Below are positions 18,381-29,597 of a DNA stretch of 64,000 nucleotides, piece after piece. Made by a program: the position numbers and the translations under genes. The number at the start of each line of letters is the position of its first letter. Position 1 is the stretch's first letter. Under the pieces are notes generated by a model. That model was given only the letters and a program-made list of their open reading frames with translations. It was not told the origin of the DNA and made no database searches. The stretch is from an uncultured Elioraea sp. (GTDB taxonomy: Bacteria > Pseudomonadota > Alphaproteobacteria > Acetobacterales > Acetobacteraceae): the NCBI GenBank assembly GCA_937928775.1, contig CALFVI010000038.1, positions 16,213-80,212 of the forward strand, written 5' to 3'.

Positions 18381-19178
18381 TCAGCCCGCCTTGGCCACCG
18401 CCCGCTTCGCCATCACGCCGATCAGGTGCGCACGATATTCGCGCGAGGCGTGGATGTCGGTGGTGAGATTCTCCGCCGGCGTGGTGATTCCCTCCAAAGC
18501 CTCGGGCGACCACGACTTGGCCAGCGCCTCCTCCATCGCCGCATGGCGGAACACGCCTTTCGCACCGGCGCCCGTGACCGCCACGCGCACCCCCATCGGC
18601 CCCTTGGCAACGAAAACGCCCACCATGGCGTAGCGCGAGGCAGGGTTCGGAAACTTCACATAAGCCGCCTTGTCGGGGATCGGGAACTCGACCGCGGTGA
18701 CGATCTCGTCGGGCTCGAGGGCGGTGGTGAACAGACCGGTGAAGAAATCATCCGCCGCAATCGTGCGCCTCGAAGTGTGCACGGTCGCGCCGAGGGCCAA
18801 CACGGCGGAGGGGTAGTCGGCGGTTGGATCGTTATGGGCGATCGACCCGCCAATCGTGCCGCGGTTGCGCACCTGCGCATCCCCGATATGCGAGGCAAGC
18901 TCGGCGAGTGCGGGGATCGCCCGCCTCACCTCCGCTGAGGCGGCGACGGCCGCATGCGTGGTGCGTCCCTTCACCGTCACCGTCGTTGCGCTGACGGAAA
19001 TGCCCACCAGGTCCGGGATCGCACCGAGATCGATCAGCGCCGATGGCCGCGCCAGCCTCTGCTTCAGCACGGGGATCAGGCTCATGCCGCCGGAGATGAG
19101 CTTGGCCTCCGGGTCAGCAGCCAGCAACTTCACCGCTTCCGCCACACTAGCCGGCCGGTGGTAGGCGAACTCATACAT
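18381..19178 (-). CDS. CoxM-type FAD subunit of a molybdenum hydroxylase
   Basis: A 265-residue FAD-binding subunit of the xanthine oxidase family, which passes electrons from the iron-sulfur subunit to the acceptor. Both FAD loops are present: LISGGMSLIPVLKQRL and NRGTIGGSIAHNDPTADYPS. It is the last gene of the CoxS-CoxL-CoxM set, separated by 19 bases from the large-subunit stop. The start at 19178 (MYEFAYHRPASVAEAVKLL) matches the family. Confidence 0.92.
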   Translation of the reverse strand: MYEFAYHRPASVAEAVKLLAADPEAKLISGGMSLIPVLKQRLARPSALIDLGAIPDLVGISVSATTVTVKGRTTHAAVAASAEVRRAIPALAELASHIGDAQVRNRGTIGGSIAHNDPTADYPSAVLALGATVHTSRRTIAADDFFTGLFTTALEPDEIVTAVEFPIPDKAAYVKFPNPASRYAMVGVFVAKGPMGVRVAVTGAGAKGVFRHAAMEEALAKSWSPEALEGITTPAENLTTDIHASREYRAHLIGVMAKRAVAKAG

Positions 19179-19197
19179 CGCGTGCTCTCCCCTTCCC

Positions 19198-21579
19198 TCA
19201 CTCAGCCGCGAGGCGCTGCCGGCCCGCGTCGAGGATGCGCCAGATCTTGTGCGAGGTCGCCGGCATGTCGATGTGACGCACGCCGTAGTCGCGCAACGCA
19301 TCGACCACCGCGCCGATCACCGCCGGCGGCGCGCCGATCGCGCCCACCTCGCCGCAGCCTTTCACGCCGAGCGGATTGTGCGTGCACAGCGTCACCGCGG
19401 TGCCGACCTGAATGTACGGGACATCATCCGCCCGCGGCATGGTGTAGTCCATCATGCTGCCGGAGAGGAGCTGCCCGGCCTCGTCATACACGCACGTCTC
19501 GAACAGCGCCTGGCCGATGCCCTGCGCCACCCCGCCCTGCACCTGGCCTTCGACGATCATCGGGTTGATCACCCGTCCCACATCGTCAACGGCGGTGAAG
19601 TTCACCACCTCCACCTCGCCCGTCTCCGGGTCGATCTCCACCTCGCAAATGTGGCAGCCGGCGGGAAAGGTGAAGTTCTTCGGGTCGTAGAACGCAGTCT
19701 CCTCTAGGCCCGGCTCCAGCTCCTCGATCGGGTAATTGTGCGGCACATAGGCGGCGAGACTCACCTCGGCAAACGACTTCGCCCTGTCCGTTCCGGCCAC
19801 TCGGAACATGCCGTTCTTGAACTCAATGTCCTCAACGGAAGCCTCGAGCAGATGGGCGGCGATGCGCTTCGCCTTCGCGATGATCTTGTCGGAGGCTCTG
19901 ACGATCGCTGAACCACCCACGGCGAGCGAGCGCGACCCGTAGGTGCCCATGCCGAACGGAACCTTGGCGGTGTCGCCATGCACGATTTCGACCTGGCTCA
20001 TCGGCACCCCGAAACGATCGGCGATGAGCTGGGCGAAGGTGGTCTCATGGCCCTGGCCGTGGCTGTGCGTGCCGGTGAACACCGTGATGCTGCCCGTCGG
20101 GTTGACTCGGATGTTCGCAACTTCATAGAGGCCCGCGCGCGCGCCAAGTGAGCCCACCACCGCCGAGGGCGCGATGCCGCAGGCCTCGATGTAGGTGGAA
20201 ATGCCGATGCCGCGCAGCTTGCCGCGACGGGCTGCCTCTGCCCGGCGCTGTTCGAAGGTGTCCCACTTGGCAGCCTTCAGTGCCTCGTCCAGTGTGCGGT
20301 GATAGTCGCCGCTGTCGTATTGCAGGGCAACCGGCGTCTGATACGGAAACGCATCCTTCGGGATGAAGTTGCGCCGGCGGATCTCAACGCGGTCCATGCC
20401 CATCTCGAGAGCGGCGATATCGACCAGTCGCTCGATGAGGAAGGTCGCCTCCGGCCTGCCCGCGCCGCGATAGGCATCGACGGGAACGGTGTTGGTGAAG
20501 ACGGCTTTCACCTCTGCGTAGATCGCGGGCGTGGTGTATACCCCGGCGAGCAGGGTGGCGTAGAGATAGGTTGGCACGCAGGGCGCGAAAGTGGAAAGAT
20601 AGGCGCCCAAATTGGCGAGCGTGCGCACGCGCAGCGCCAGGAACCGCCCCTCATCGTCAAGGGCGAGTTCGGCCTCGGTGACGTGGTCCCGTCCATGCGC
20701 ATCCGACATGAAGGACTCGGTGCGGTCCGCCGTCCACTTCACTGGTCGCTTCAGCTTGCCCGCCGCCCAGGTGACGATCGCCTCTTCGGCGTAATGGTGG
20801 ATTTTTGAGCCGAAGCCGCCGCCGACATCGGGAGCGACCACCCGCAGCTTGTGCTCGGGGATGTTGAGCACGAAGGCGCCCATCAGGAGCCGGATCACGT
20901 GCGGGTTCTGGCTGGTCGTCCACAGCGTGTAGTCGCCCGTTGCAGGGTCGTACTCGCCGACAGCGCAGCGCGGCTCCATCGCGTTCGGGATCAGACGGTT
21001 GTTGCTGAGCTCGAGACGGGCAACCTTGTGTGCCCTGGCAAATGCTGCATCCACCGCGGTCTTGTCGCCGAGGTGCCAGTCGAAGCAGACGTTGCCCGGA
21101 ACATCGTCGTGCACCGACGGCGCGCCGGGCTGGAGCGCCGCCTGAATGGTGGCCGCCGCTGGCAGCACCTCCCAGTCGATGACGATCCGCTCGGCCGCGT
21201 CGCGCGCCTGTGGCTTCGTCTCCGCGACCACCACCGCCACAGGGTCGCCGACGTGCCGCACCTTGCCGACGGCGAGCACGGGGTGAGGCGGTTCCGCCAT
21301 CGGCGTTCCGTCCTTGTTCTTCACCTGCCAGCCGCACGGCAGCCCGCCGATCTTCTCGGCCGCCATGTCCGCCCCGGTGAAAACCGCGATCACCCCTGGC
21401 GCGGATCGCGCAGCGCTGGCGTCGATGCCGCGGATCCGCGCATGCGCATGCGGGCTGCGCACGATCACCGCGTATGCCTGATGCGGGCGGTTGATGTCGT
21501 CCGTGTAGATGCCGCGACCGGAAAGGAAGCGGAGGTCCTCGCGCCTGCGCACACTTGCGCCAATACCCTCGTAACCCAT
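19198..21579 (-). CDS. CoxL-type molybdopterin subunit, form II
   Basis: A 793-residue large subunit of the xanthine oxidase/CO dehydrogenase family that binds molybdopterin cytosine dinucleotide. The N-terminal ALD domain begins [22 protein letters not shown]. The molybdenum centre includes [14 protein letters not shown], the active-site loop [20 protein letters not shown] and the catalytic Glu in [14 protein letters not shown]. True aerobic CO dehydrogenase (form I) has AYXCSFR; AYRGAGR marks form II, whose substrates are mostly unknown and probably include aldehydes or N-heterocycles. No CoxD/CoxE maturation genes are present in the window. Confidence 0.93.
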   Translation of the reverse strand: MGYEGIGASVRRREDLRFLSGRGIYTDDINRPHQAYAVIVRSPHAHARIRGIDASAARSAPGVIAVFTGADMAAEKIGGLPCGWQVKNKDGTPMAEPPHPVLAVGKVRHVGDPVAVVVAETKPQARDAAERIVIDWEVLPAAATIQAALQPGAPSVHDDVPGNVCFDWHLGDKTAVDAAFARAHKVARLELSNNRLIPNAMEPRCAVGEYDPATGDYTLWTTSQNPHVIRLLMGAFVLNIPEHKLRVVAPDVGGGFGSKIHHYAEEAIVTWAAGKLKRPVKWTADRTESFMSDAHGRDHVTEAELALDDEGRFLALRVRTLANLGAYLSTFAPCVPTYLYATLLAGVYTTPAIYAEVKAVFTNTVPVDAYRGAGRPEATFLIERLVDIAALEMGMDRVEIRRRNFIPKDAFPYQTPVALQYDSGDYHRTLDEALKAAKWDTFEQRRAEAARRGKLRGIGISTYIEACGIAPSAVVGSLGARAGLYEVANIRVNPTGSITVFTGTHSHGQGHETTFAQLIADRFGVPMSQVEIVHGDTAKVPFGMGTYGSRSLAVGGSAIVRASDKIIAKAKRIAAHLLEASVEDIEFKNGMFRVAGTDRAKSFAEVSLAAYVPHNYPIEELEPGLEETAFYDPKNFTFPAGCHICEVEIDPETGEVEVVNFTAVDDVGRVINPMIVEGQVQGGVAQGIGQALFETCVYDEAGQLLSGSMMDYTMPRADDVPYIQVGTAVTLCTHNPLGVKGCGEVGAIGAPPAVIGAVVDALRDYGVRHIDMPATSHKIWRILDAGRQRLAAE

Positions 21580-21670
21580 GGACGATCTCCCTCGGTCCTT
21601 GCCTGACGGCGACTGATCGCGCCGCCTTCCGTCATTGTTGGCGCGCCCCGCGGGCGCGCTGGCCGCCTGG

Positions 21671-22174
<504 letters not shown>

Positions 22175-22262
22175 GCGGCGTCTCCCTTCGTCGCAATCGC
22201 GGCCACAGCGCTTCGGCCGCCGTCACTTGAGGTCGGAGTGTCGCCAGCGGGGGCAAGCGGCG

Positions 22263-23273
22263 TCAAGCGACGTGCGCGCTGGCGGGGGCATCGTGCAGAT
22301 GACAGGCGGCGACATGGCCTGGCCCGACCGCCCTCAGCGCCGGCTCCTCGACCCGGCAGCGGTCGAAGGCGCGCGGGCAACGCGTGTGGAACCGGCAGCC
22401 GGAGGGCGGGCGAATGGGGCTCGGCACGTCTCCCGCCAGGATGATCCGGGTGCGCCGCACGGACGGGTCCGGCACAGGAACAGCCGACAGCAGCGCCTCC
22501 GTGTACGGATGCTTGGGGGCGGAGAACAGAGTTCGCTTTTCGGCGATCTCTACAATCTTGCCCAAATACATCACCGCCACCCGATGAGTGAGATGCTCGA
22601 CGATGGCAAGGTCGTGGCTGATGAACAGCAGCGATAGGTTGAGCTCGCGCTGCAGATCGGACAGGAGATTGACGATCTGCGCCTTCACCGACACGTCGAG
22701 GGCGGAGACAGCCTCGTCGCAGACGATCAGGTCAGCGCCTGGGGCGAGAGCGCGGGCGATGCCAATCCGCTGCCGCTGGCCGCCGGAGAATTCGTGCGGG
22801 AAACGGTTCATTGCATCGCGCGGCAGGCGAACCTTGTCCAGAAGGTCGGCGATGCGGTCGTCGAGGTCGGAGCGCGCCTTCGCGAGGCCGAAGTTGGTGA
22901 TCGGCTCGGCCAGAATGTCGCGTACCTTCAGCCGCGGGTTGAGCGAGGAGAACGGATCCTGGAACACGACCTGCATCCGCCGCCGCAGAGGCCGCAGACG
23001 GCCGGGCGAGAGGTTGTCGATGCGCACTCCATCGAGCAGAACCTGGCCTGCTGTAGGCTTGAGAAGCCGCAGAACCGTGCGCCCCACCGTTGATTTTCCG
23101 CAACCCGACTCGCCCACGAGTGAGAGGGTCTCGCCGCGCGAGATGGTGAACGACACACCGTCAACCGCACGGACGTAGCCGGTGATGCCGGAGAAGAAGC
23201 CGGCGCGGATGGGAAAGTGTTTCTTTAGGTCGTTGACTTCTAGAAGCGGTCGACCATGTGCGGCAGCGTTCAT
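22263..23273 (-). CDS. Peptide/opine-type ABC transporter ATPase (DppF-like)
   Basis: A 336-residue ATPase: Walker [16 protein letters not shown]-loop [13 protein letters not shown], signature EFSGGQRQR, Walker [15 protein letters not shown], switch [11 protein letters not shown], and the C-terminal oligopeptide/dipeptide extension [15 protein letters not shown] with paired cysteines. The ATG at 23273 overlaps the stop of the other ATPase gene as ATGA. It is the final gene of a DppBCDF-type set. Confidence 0.94.
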   Translation of the reverse strand: MNAAAHGRPLLEVNDLKKHFPIRAGFFSGITGYVRAVDGVSFTISRGETLSLVGESGCGKSTVGRTVLRLLKPTAGQVLLDGVRIDNLSPGRLRPLRRRMQVVFQDPFSSLNPRLKVRDILAEPITNFGLAKARSDLDDRIADLLDKVRLPRDAMNRFPHEFSGGQRQRIGIARALAPGADLIVCDEAVSALDVSVKAQIVNLLSDLQRELNLSLLFISHDLAIVEHLTHRVAVMYLGKIVEIAEKRTLFSAPKHPYTEALLSAVPVPDPSVRRTRIILAGDVPSPIRPPSGCRFHTRCPRAFDRCRVEEPALRAVGPGHVAACHLHDAPASAHVA

Positions 23274-24280
23274 GCGGCGACCGCCTCGCGTGCAGCGTGG
23301 TGGCAGGCGACAAAATGTCCCGGCGCTTTTGCCTCGATGGCGGGAGCGACCTGCCGGCAAAGGTCGGTCGCTTCCGCGCAGCGGGAAGCGAAGGCGCAGC
23401 CGATGATGGGCTTCGTCAGATTCGGCACGATGCCGGGAATTTCGGCCAGGCGAGAGGGGGCGTCGGTCGCGAGCGAGGAGCCGAGTTTCGGCACCGCACC
23501 GAGAAGCCCGCGCGTGTAGGGGTGGCGGGGCGTGCGGAACAGATCTCTCGCACGCGCCTCCTCGACCTTGCGGCCGGCGTACATGACGACAATGCGCTCC
23601 GCCATCTCCGCCACCACGCCCAGATCGTGCGTGATGAGGAGGATCGCAGCACCGACCTTCGCCTTCAACTCCTGCATTAAGTCGAGGATCTGGGCCTGGA
23701 TGGTGACGTCGAGCGCTGTGGTCGGTTCGTCAGCGATCAACAGCTTCGGGTTGCAGGCGAGCGCCATGGCGATCATCACCCGCTGACGCATGCCGCCCGA
23801 GAGCTGGTGCGGATACTCTCTAACGCGCCGCCGCGCCTCCGGGATGTGCACAAGGTCGAGCATCTCGATGGCACGCGCCTCCGCCGCCCGGTCGTCAAGC
23901 CCCTGATGCAGTTTCAAGGTTTCACGGATCTGCCGCCCCACCGTCAGCACCGGGTTCAGCGACGTCATCGGCTCCTGGAAGATCATGCTGATCTCGTTAC
24001 CGCGAATGCGCCGCATCTCACGCTCGCTGAGCAACATCAAATCGCGACCGCGAAAGGCGATCCGCCCTGTCACCTTGCCAGGTGGTTCCGGAATGAGCCG
24101 CAGGATCGACATCGAGGTGACGGACTTGCCGCAACCGGATTCGCCGACGATGGCAAGTGTCTCACCTGCGTCGATGTGAAACGAGACGCCATCCACCGCG
24201 CGCACACTCCCGTCCGGCGTGCGGAAATGGGTGCGCAGCTCCCGAACCTCGAGCAGGCGTTCCGCCATCGGGTGCCTCAT
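23270..24280 (-). CDS. Peptide/opine-type ABC transporter ATPase (DppD-like)
   Basis: A 336-residue ATPase with Walker [33 protein letters not shown], signature [10 protein letters not shown], Walker [15 protein letters not shown] and [15 protein letters not shown]. The C-terminal segment [15 protein letters not shown] is the family extension. The ATG at 24280 gives a 4-base overlap with the upstream permease gene; an internal ATG at 24268 is the alternative. Confidence 0.94.
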   Translation of the reverse strand: MRHPMAERLLEVRELRTHFRTPDGSVRAVDGVSFHIDAGETLAIVGESGCGKSVTSMSILRLIPEPPGKVTGRIAFRGRDLMLLSEREMRRIRGNEISMIFQEPMTSLNPVLTVGRQIRETLKLHQGLDDRAAEARAIEMLDLVHIPEARRRVREYPHQLSGGMRQRVMIAMALACNPKLLIADEPTTALDVTIQAQILDLMQELKAKVGAAILLITHDLGVVAEMAERIVVMYAGRKVEEARARDLFRTPRHPYTRGLLGAVPKLGSSLATDAPSRLAEIPGIVPNLTKPIIGCAFASRCAEATDLCRQVAPAIEAKAPGHFVACHHAAREAVAA

Positions 24281-25176
24281 ACGCGCTTCGCCATGCGCGG
24301 ATCGAGCGCGTCGCGCAGCCCGTCCCCCAGCAGGTTCACCGACAGCACGGTGAGGGAGAGGAAGACTGCCGGGAAAAAGACGATGTACGGCGCGACCTGC
24401 CATAGGGCGCGCCCCTCGGCCATGATGTTGCCCCAGGATGGAATGATCGGCGGCGTGCCTGCGCCGATGAAGGAGAGGATCGCCTCAGTGATCATTGCCG
24501 AAGCACAGATATAGGTTGCCTGCACGGTAAGCGGGGCGAGCGTATTCGGCAGGATGTGGCGGATGATGATTCGGGGTGTCGTGGTGCCGGCTGCGATTGC
24601 CGCCTCAACATAGGGCTGTTCGCGCAAGGAGAGCACCACGCCCCGCACCAGGCGCGAGACGCGCGGGATTTCGGCGATCGTGATGGCGATGATCACGTTC
24701 TCGACCGAACCGCGCGTGGCCGCCATCAGAGCGATGGCGAGCAGAATGGGCGGGATCGACATCAGCCCATCCATCACGCGCATGATGATGCCATCGGCGA
24801 GACGAATGAAGCCCGAGATCAGGCCGACGGCAAGACCTGCAACTGAGGCAAGGATCGCCACCGAAAACCCAACGATCAGCGATACCCGCGTGCCGTAGAG
24901 CACCCGGGAGTAGATGTCGCGCCCCAGCATGTCGGTGCCGAACCAAAATTCAGCCGATGGCGGGCGGACGCGAAGCCGAGGCGCAAGAGCCTGAGGATCC
25001 GTTGTCCAGAGATAGGGGGCGAGGAGCGCGATTGCGACCATCAGCGCGAGGATCGTGCCGCCGAGCACGATCGATGGGTGCCGGCGGAGGAAGGTGCGCA
25101 TGCGCCCGCGCCGTGGTTCCTCCGCGAAAACCTGGACCGCAGCGGGGGCCGCAGCGACGGCTGTGTCGGGGCTCAA
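24277..25176 (-). CDS. Peptide/opine-type ABC transporter permease (DppC-like)
   Basis: A 299-residue inner-membrane permease with a long cytosolic N terminus. [23 protein letters not shown] is the typical OppC/DppC periplasmic motif, followed by about five more hydrophobic segments and the EAA loop [21 protein letters not shown]. Its start codon overlaps the DppB-like gene by 4 bases. Confidence 0.95.
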   Translation of the reverse strand: MSPDTAVAAAPAAVQVFAEEPRRGRMRTFLRRHPSIVLGGTILALMVAIALLAPYLWTTDPQALAPRLRVRPPSAEFWFGTDMLGRDIYSRVLYGTRVSLIVGFSVAILASVAGLAVGLISGFIRLADGIIMRVMDGLMSIPPILLAIALMAATRGSVENVIIAITIAEIPRVSRLVRGVVLSLREQPYVEAAIAAGTTTPRIIIRHILPNTLAPLTVQATYICASAMITEAILSFIGAGTPPIIPSWGNIMAEGRALWQVAPYIVFFPAVFLSLTVLSVNLLGDGLRDALDPRMAKRV

Positions 25177-26114
25177 TAGCGGATCCTCGGATCGAACAGG
25201 GTGTAGAGCAGGTCGATCAACAGGTTGATCAGGACGTAGACGAAGCTGAACAGGAGAACCACGCCCTGGATCACGGGATAGTCGCGGCGGAGGATCGCAT
25301 CGACGGTAAGCCGTCCGAGCCCGGGGATCGCGAACACGCTCTCCGTCACCACCGCACCACCGATCAGAAGGGCAATGCCGATGCCGACGACAGTGCTGAT
25401 CGGCACGGCCGCGTTCTTCAGCCCATGCAAAAACAGGATCGGGAGCGTGCCGAGCCCCTTCGCCTTTGCGGTGCGGATGTAGTCCTGGGCCAGCACCTCA
25501 AGCATGCTCGCCCGCGTAATGCGCGCAATCAGTGCGATGTAGACGGTACCGAGGGCGATCGCTGGCAGGATCAAGTTCTCGAGAAAAGGCAGGAAGCCCT
25601 CGCTCAACGGTGTATAGCCTTGAACGGGTAGGAGCTCCCACTCGAGAGCGAAGAAATAAGCGAGCAGGTAGCCGACGACAAACACCGGAACGGAGAAGCC
25701 GAAGACGGCAAACAACATCACGCCGCGGTCGATCCACGAGCCGGCTTTCCAGGCGGCGACCACGCCAAGCGGCACCGCGACCGAAACGGCGAGCACGATG
25801 GTCAATACCATCAGCGCCAGCGTGGGCTCGATCCGCTGCGCAATCATGTGCGTGACGGGAAGATTGGTGAAGATGGACGTGCCGAGATCGAGGTGTAGGA
25901 GGCGCCAGAGGAAGTCGGCGAACTGAACGAAGAAAGGCCGATCGAGCCCAAGGGCCTGGCGAATGCGCTCGACATCCTGTGGTGTCGCCTGATCGCCGGC
26001 GATGACCGCTGCTGGGTCGCCAGGCGCCAGCATCAGCATCGAGAACACCACGAAGGCGACCACGAGCATCACCGGGATGGTGGCAAGGATGCGTCTGACG
26101 ACGTAAGCGAGCAT
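25173..26114 (-). CDS. Peptide/opine-type ABC transporter permease (DppB-like)
   Basis: A 313-residue permease with six membrane segments. The N terminus MLAYVVRRILATIPVMLVVAFVVF and PGDPAAVIAGDQATP are typical of OppB/DppB, and DYIRTAKAKGLGTLPILFLHGLKN is the EAA loop. It is the first gene of the transporter core, 130 bases after the interrupted binding-protein gene. In that gap (26115-26244) only a short imperfect inverted repeat around CTATCC/GGATAG was seen. Confidence 0.95.
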   Translation of the reverse strand: MLAYVVRRILATIPVMLVVAFVVFSMLMLAPGDPAAVIAGDQATPQDVERIRQALGLDRPFFVQFADFLWRLLHLDLGTSIFTNLPVTHMIAQRIEPTLALMVLTIVLAVSVAVPLGVVAAWKAGSWIDRGVMLFAVFGFSVPVFVVGYLLAYFFALEWELLPVQGYTPLSEGFLPFLENLILPAIALGTVYIALIARITRASMLEVLAQDYIRTAKAKGLGTLPILFLHGLKNAAVPISTVVGIGIALLIGGAVVTESVFAIPGLGRLTVDAILRRDYPVIQGVVLLFSFVYVLINLLIDLLYTLFDPRIRY

Positions 26115-26244
26115 CGATCCTTGTTCCCCTTCACCCTAGCCGCAACCTCATTCGACCCAGCCTATCCCCGTCGAGCAGCTGGATAGCCGGCTCCTGACAA
26201 CATCCGAATCTGACGAGGCCACACCACCCCTCTGGCGCTCTTGC

Positions 26245-27826
26245 TCATGTTGGAGAAAGCATAATCGGGATCTTGATCACGCCCATCACGCTGCGCCGAT
26301 GCGCTGACGGGCTCGGCAACTGCCCGAGCGGAATGTCGGGAACGACGCAGAACGCCTCGCGCTGGATCTCGGTCACGATCCGTTTCTGCATGGCTTCGTT
26401 CAGCGCTTCAAACCATCGCTCGCGCTGGGCCTCCATGCGCTTGCTCGTCGGCACGGCGAACCAAGGCCTCGGTCCCATTCGCGCGCATCGCAGGTGTCGA
26501 GTTGGGCTCCACCCAAGCAGGCCCAGACCAGATCTTGTGGAAGATATTCCACCCGCCGAGCTCGATCGGCTCGCGCCATGCACGCTGCTGCACCACCGTA
26601 CCCCAGTCGGTTGCGACGAACTCGAGCGTGGGGTCGAGTCGGTGCAAAAGGTCTGCGGTCACCTGGCTAAGCCCGGCGAGGCCTGGAAAGTCGGAGGCAG
26701 TGATTTGCACCACGCGCTGCCCGGCATACCCTGCCTCGCGCAACGCTGCACGCGCTCGGTCGAGACTTTTGACGCGGAGTGGCTCAGAACCCTCCTTGGT
26801 CTGCATCGGCCTGCTGCGTGACCGGAAACTGTGCGACGTCGCATACATGCCGCGGTCGTCGCCAACCACGGCGAGAAGAAAATTCTCCTCATCGACTGTG
26901 AGCATCAGGGCGCGGCGCAGCGCCCGATTGTCGAAGGAAGCAACCAGGTGGTTGAAGCGCAGCATACCGACCGAATCGGTCCGGTCGCGCACCACAAGCT
27001 CGATGTTGCAATTGCGACGAAGCACCGGAAGGAGGTCGTGCAAGGGAATTTCCGAGAATTCGACTTGCCCCGACTGCAGGGCTGCCCCCGCAGTCGCCCG
27101 GTCCGGAATGATGTGCCGCTCCATCCGCCCGGCTTTGGCAAGTTTCGCCCCCGCCGTCCCATCTGTGGGTTCCCGTCGTGGCACGTATCCATCGAACCGG
27201 GCACAGACGAGACGTAAGCCCGCGCTCCACCCCTCGCGCACGAACCGATACGGCCTCGATCCGAGCTCCGAGGTGATCTGTGTACGCGTGTCTGTCCCGG
27301 CAACACTGTCTGGCATCACAAAACAAGGCAAAGCGTTCGCCTTGCCGTTTGCCTTCATGGGGAGCGCGAAGGGTTTCTGCAGTGTCAGTCGCAGGTGACG
27401 ATCGTCGACCGCAACAACGTGGGCCGCATGGCGCTTAGCAACCTCCTGCCCGAACCCGTTGCGCGCCAACCATCTCTGGATGGGAGCTCCCACATCGCGC
27501 GCGGTCACCTTTTCGCCGTTGTGGAACCGCAAACCGTCGCGCAAGGTAAACGTGTTGACCTTGCCGTCGTCCTCGATCGGCCACCCTTGCGCCATCTGTG
27601 GCAGCGGATGGAACAAGGAATGCAGGCCCAGCAACGTGTCGTACACGAGGTAGGCATGAGTGCGGGTGATGGTGGCGGTGGCCCGGATTGGATCGAGTCT
27701 GGTGAGGTTGGCCTGTGGAACACCGCGCAGGACGCGCACAGCCGATGCCTGACCAAACACGCCAGACGCGGTGAACCTTGCTGCACCGTCGACCGCAGCG
27801 TCAGGAAGGTCTGGCCGCCTCATCAC
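26245..27826 (-). pseudogene. Third family 5 solute-binding protein, frameshifted
   Basis: The frame from 27826 encodes an extracellular solute-binding protein family 5 related to its two upstream neighbours (RFHNGEKVTARDV, RHIIPDRATAGAALQSGQV, FVATDWGTVVQQRAWREP). It ends out of frame at 26408. The expected C terminus (RIVTEIQREAFCVVPDIPLGQ, AHRRSVMGVI) is in another frame ending at 26245, so an indel lies near 26460. The signal peptide is also degraded (RPDLPDAAVDGAARFT where neighbours have a clear Tat/Sec leader). Probably a decaying duplicate, though an assembly indel could account for the frameshift alone. Confidence 0.8.
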
Positions 27827-27902
27827 AGGCTCTGCCTCAGGCCTTGGACACGCCCCAGAACCAGGGCAGAGGCCCCGGCACTATGCCCGAAACGTTCGTC
27901 CG

Positions 27903-29435
27903 TCACGCCTGATAGGCGCGATAGAAGCCTGTCGGCGTGAAGGGCTGGCTGATCATCGCCGCCCGATTGATCTCCTCACACGCGGCGCGCTCTTCCTCCG
28001 CGTTGCGGGCGACGAACCACTTGTCGCGCCCACGCTCAATGGCCGGGTCGTTCGGCCAGCCGAACCAGGCCCCTTCGCCGTGCGCGCGAAGCCCAAGATA
28101 GCTCGCCGGATTGGTGCAGTCCGCACCGGCGAACCAGGTGAAGAAGATGTTCCACCCGCCGCGCTCGCGCGGTTCCCGGCTCGCCCGCCGTGCGCCCACC
28201 GTGCCCCAGTCCGTGGCGACGTACTCGACGTTCATCCCGATGCTGCGCAGAAGCGCGTTTGCCACCTGGCCCATGGCAGAAAGTGGTGCGAGGTCCTGCG
28301 CCACCAGCATCACTACCGGCTCGCCATTGTAGCCTGCCTCCTGCAGGAGCCGACGCGCCATGGCCGGATCGCGCGTGTTCTTCAGGATCTCGGAGCCGGC
28401 CTCGGTGTAGTTGGGCGTCTCCGGCGTGAAGTAGCTGAACATCGGCCGCCACAGGCCATCATCGCCTCCCACCACCGCGCGCATGAAGTCAGCCTGATTC
28501 ACCACCCAGGCGATGGCTTGACGGGCGCGCACGTCGTTGAACGGCGGATGGAGATGGTTGAAGCGAAGGCAGCCGACATTGCCGAGGGGATCGGCGATGT
28601 CGATGCGGATGTTGCGGTTCCGGCGCAGCACGGGGACGAGGTCGGTCAGCGGTGTTTCCCACCAGTCAACCTCGCCGGCTTGCAGAGCCGCTGCAGCCGT
28701 CGCGGGGTCAGGCTGGATGATCCACTCGATGCGATCGACCAGCATGCGCTTGCCGCCCGAAAGCCAGTTCGGCGGTTCGTCGCGCGGCACATACTGCTCA
28801 AAGCGGCTCCAGGTGGCGCGCGCCCCGGGCACCCATTCGGCACGGTTGAAGCGCATCGGGCCCGAGCCGACGAACTCCGTGATCTGCTGGAACGGGTCGG
28901 TCTTGGCAATCCGCTCCGGCATCATGAAGGCGATCGGCGTGTTGTTCTTGCCGAGCGCGAACAGGAGTTTCGGATACGGAGCCGACAGGCGAAGCCGGAA
29001 TGTGCGATCATCCACCGCCACCAGTTCCTGGCGCAGGGCGCGGATCATCTGCCCCATGCCATCGCGCACCATCCAGCGCTCGAGGCTCGCCACACAGTCG
29101 CGCGCCAGGACCGGTTCGCCGTCGTGCCAGCGCAGGCCAGGACGGAGGCGGAAGGTCCAGGTCAGCCCATCGGCGGAAACCTCCTCGGACTCCACCATCT
29201 GCCGGCGCGGGGTGAAGCTGTTGTCGATGCCGTACAGCGTGTCCCACACCAGCATCGAGGCGTTGCGGACGACGAACTGCGTGCCCCAGATCGGGTCGAA
29301 GTTGGCGAGGTTTGCCTGGGGGACGAACCGGAGGACGCGGGCGGCACCCTGCGCGATCGCGGGCGCCGGCAACCCGGTCGCCGCTCCTGCCGTCAACGCT
29401 GCCGCTGCCTTGAGAACGCTGCGACGCTTCATCAT
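27903..29435 (-). CDS. Family 5 solute-binding protein of the Dpp-type transporter (copy 2)
   Basis: A 510-residue periplasmic binding protein with a twin-arginine-like leader (MMKRRSVLKAAAALTAGAA, cleavage after AIAQG). Family features include LRFVPQANLANFDPIWGTQF, RLRPGLRWHDGEPVLARDCV, PDPATAAAALQAGEVDWWE and the GPMRFNRAEW loop. It binds a peptide-like, opine-like or other amine ligand for the DppBCDF-type machinery. It shares its pattern throughout with the genes on both sides, showing local tandem duplication. A low-scoring stretch without genes (27827-27902) separates it from the third copy. Confidence 0.9.
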   Translation of the reverse strand: MMKRRSVLKAAAALTAGAATGLPAPAIAQGAARVLRFVPQANLANFDPIWGTQFVVRNASMLVWDTLYGIDNSFTPRRQMVESEEVSADGLTWTFRLRPGLRWHDGEPVLARDCVASLERWMVRDGMGQMIRALRQELVAVDDRTFRLRLSAPYPKLLFALGKNNTPIAFMMPERIAKTDPFQQITEFVGSGPMRFNRAEWVPGARATWSRFEQYVPRDEPPNWLSGGKRMLVDRIEWIIQPDPATAAAALQAGEVDWWETPLTDLVPVLRRNRNIRIDIADPLGNVGCLRFNHLHPPFNDVRARQAIAWVVNQADFMRAVVGGDDGLWRPMFSYFTPETPNYTEAGSEILKNTRDPAMARRLLQEAGYNGEPVVMLVAQDLAPLSAMGQVANALLRSIGMNVEYVATDWGTVGARRASREPRERGGWNIFFTWFAGADCTNPASYLGLRAHGEGAWFGWPNDPAIERGRDKWFVARNAEEERAACEEINRAAMISQPFTPTGFYRAYQA

Positions 29436-29597
29436 TCGGTCCCTTGCCCGCTTGTCCCAGACATCATTGGCCTGCGCGACCGCGAAGGCCTCCCTGCTGC
29501 CATCCCGTTCGTCCACGTGGCGGGTGGCATTCGTTGCCGATCAGAGTAGCGCCCCGGTTTGGCCATCGCCAAGGGGCAACTGCAGCCGCGCGTTCGA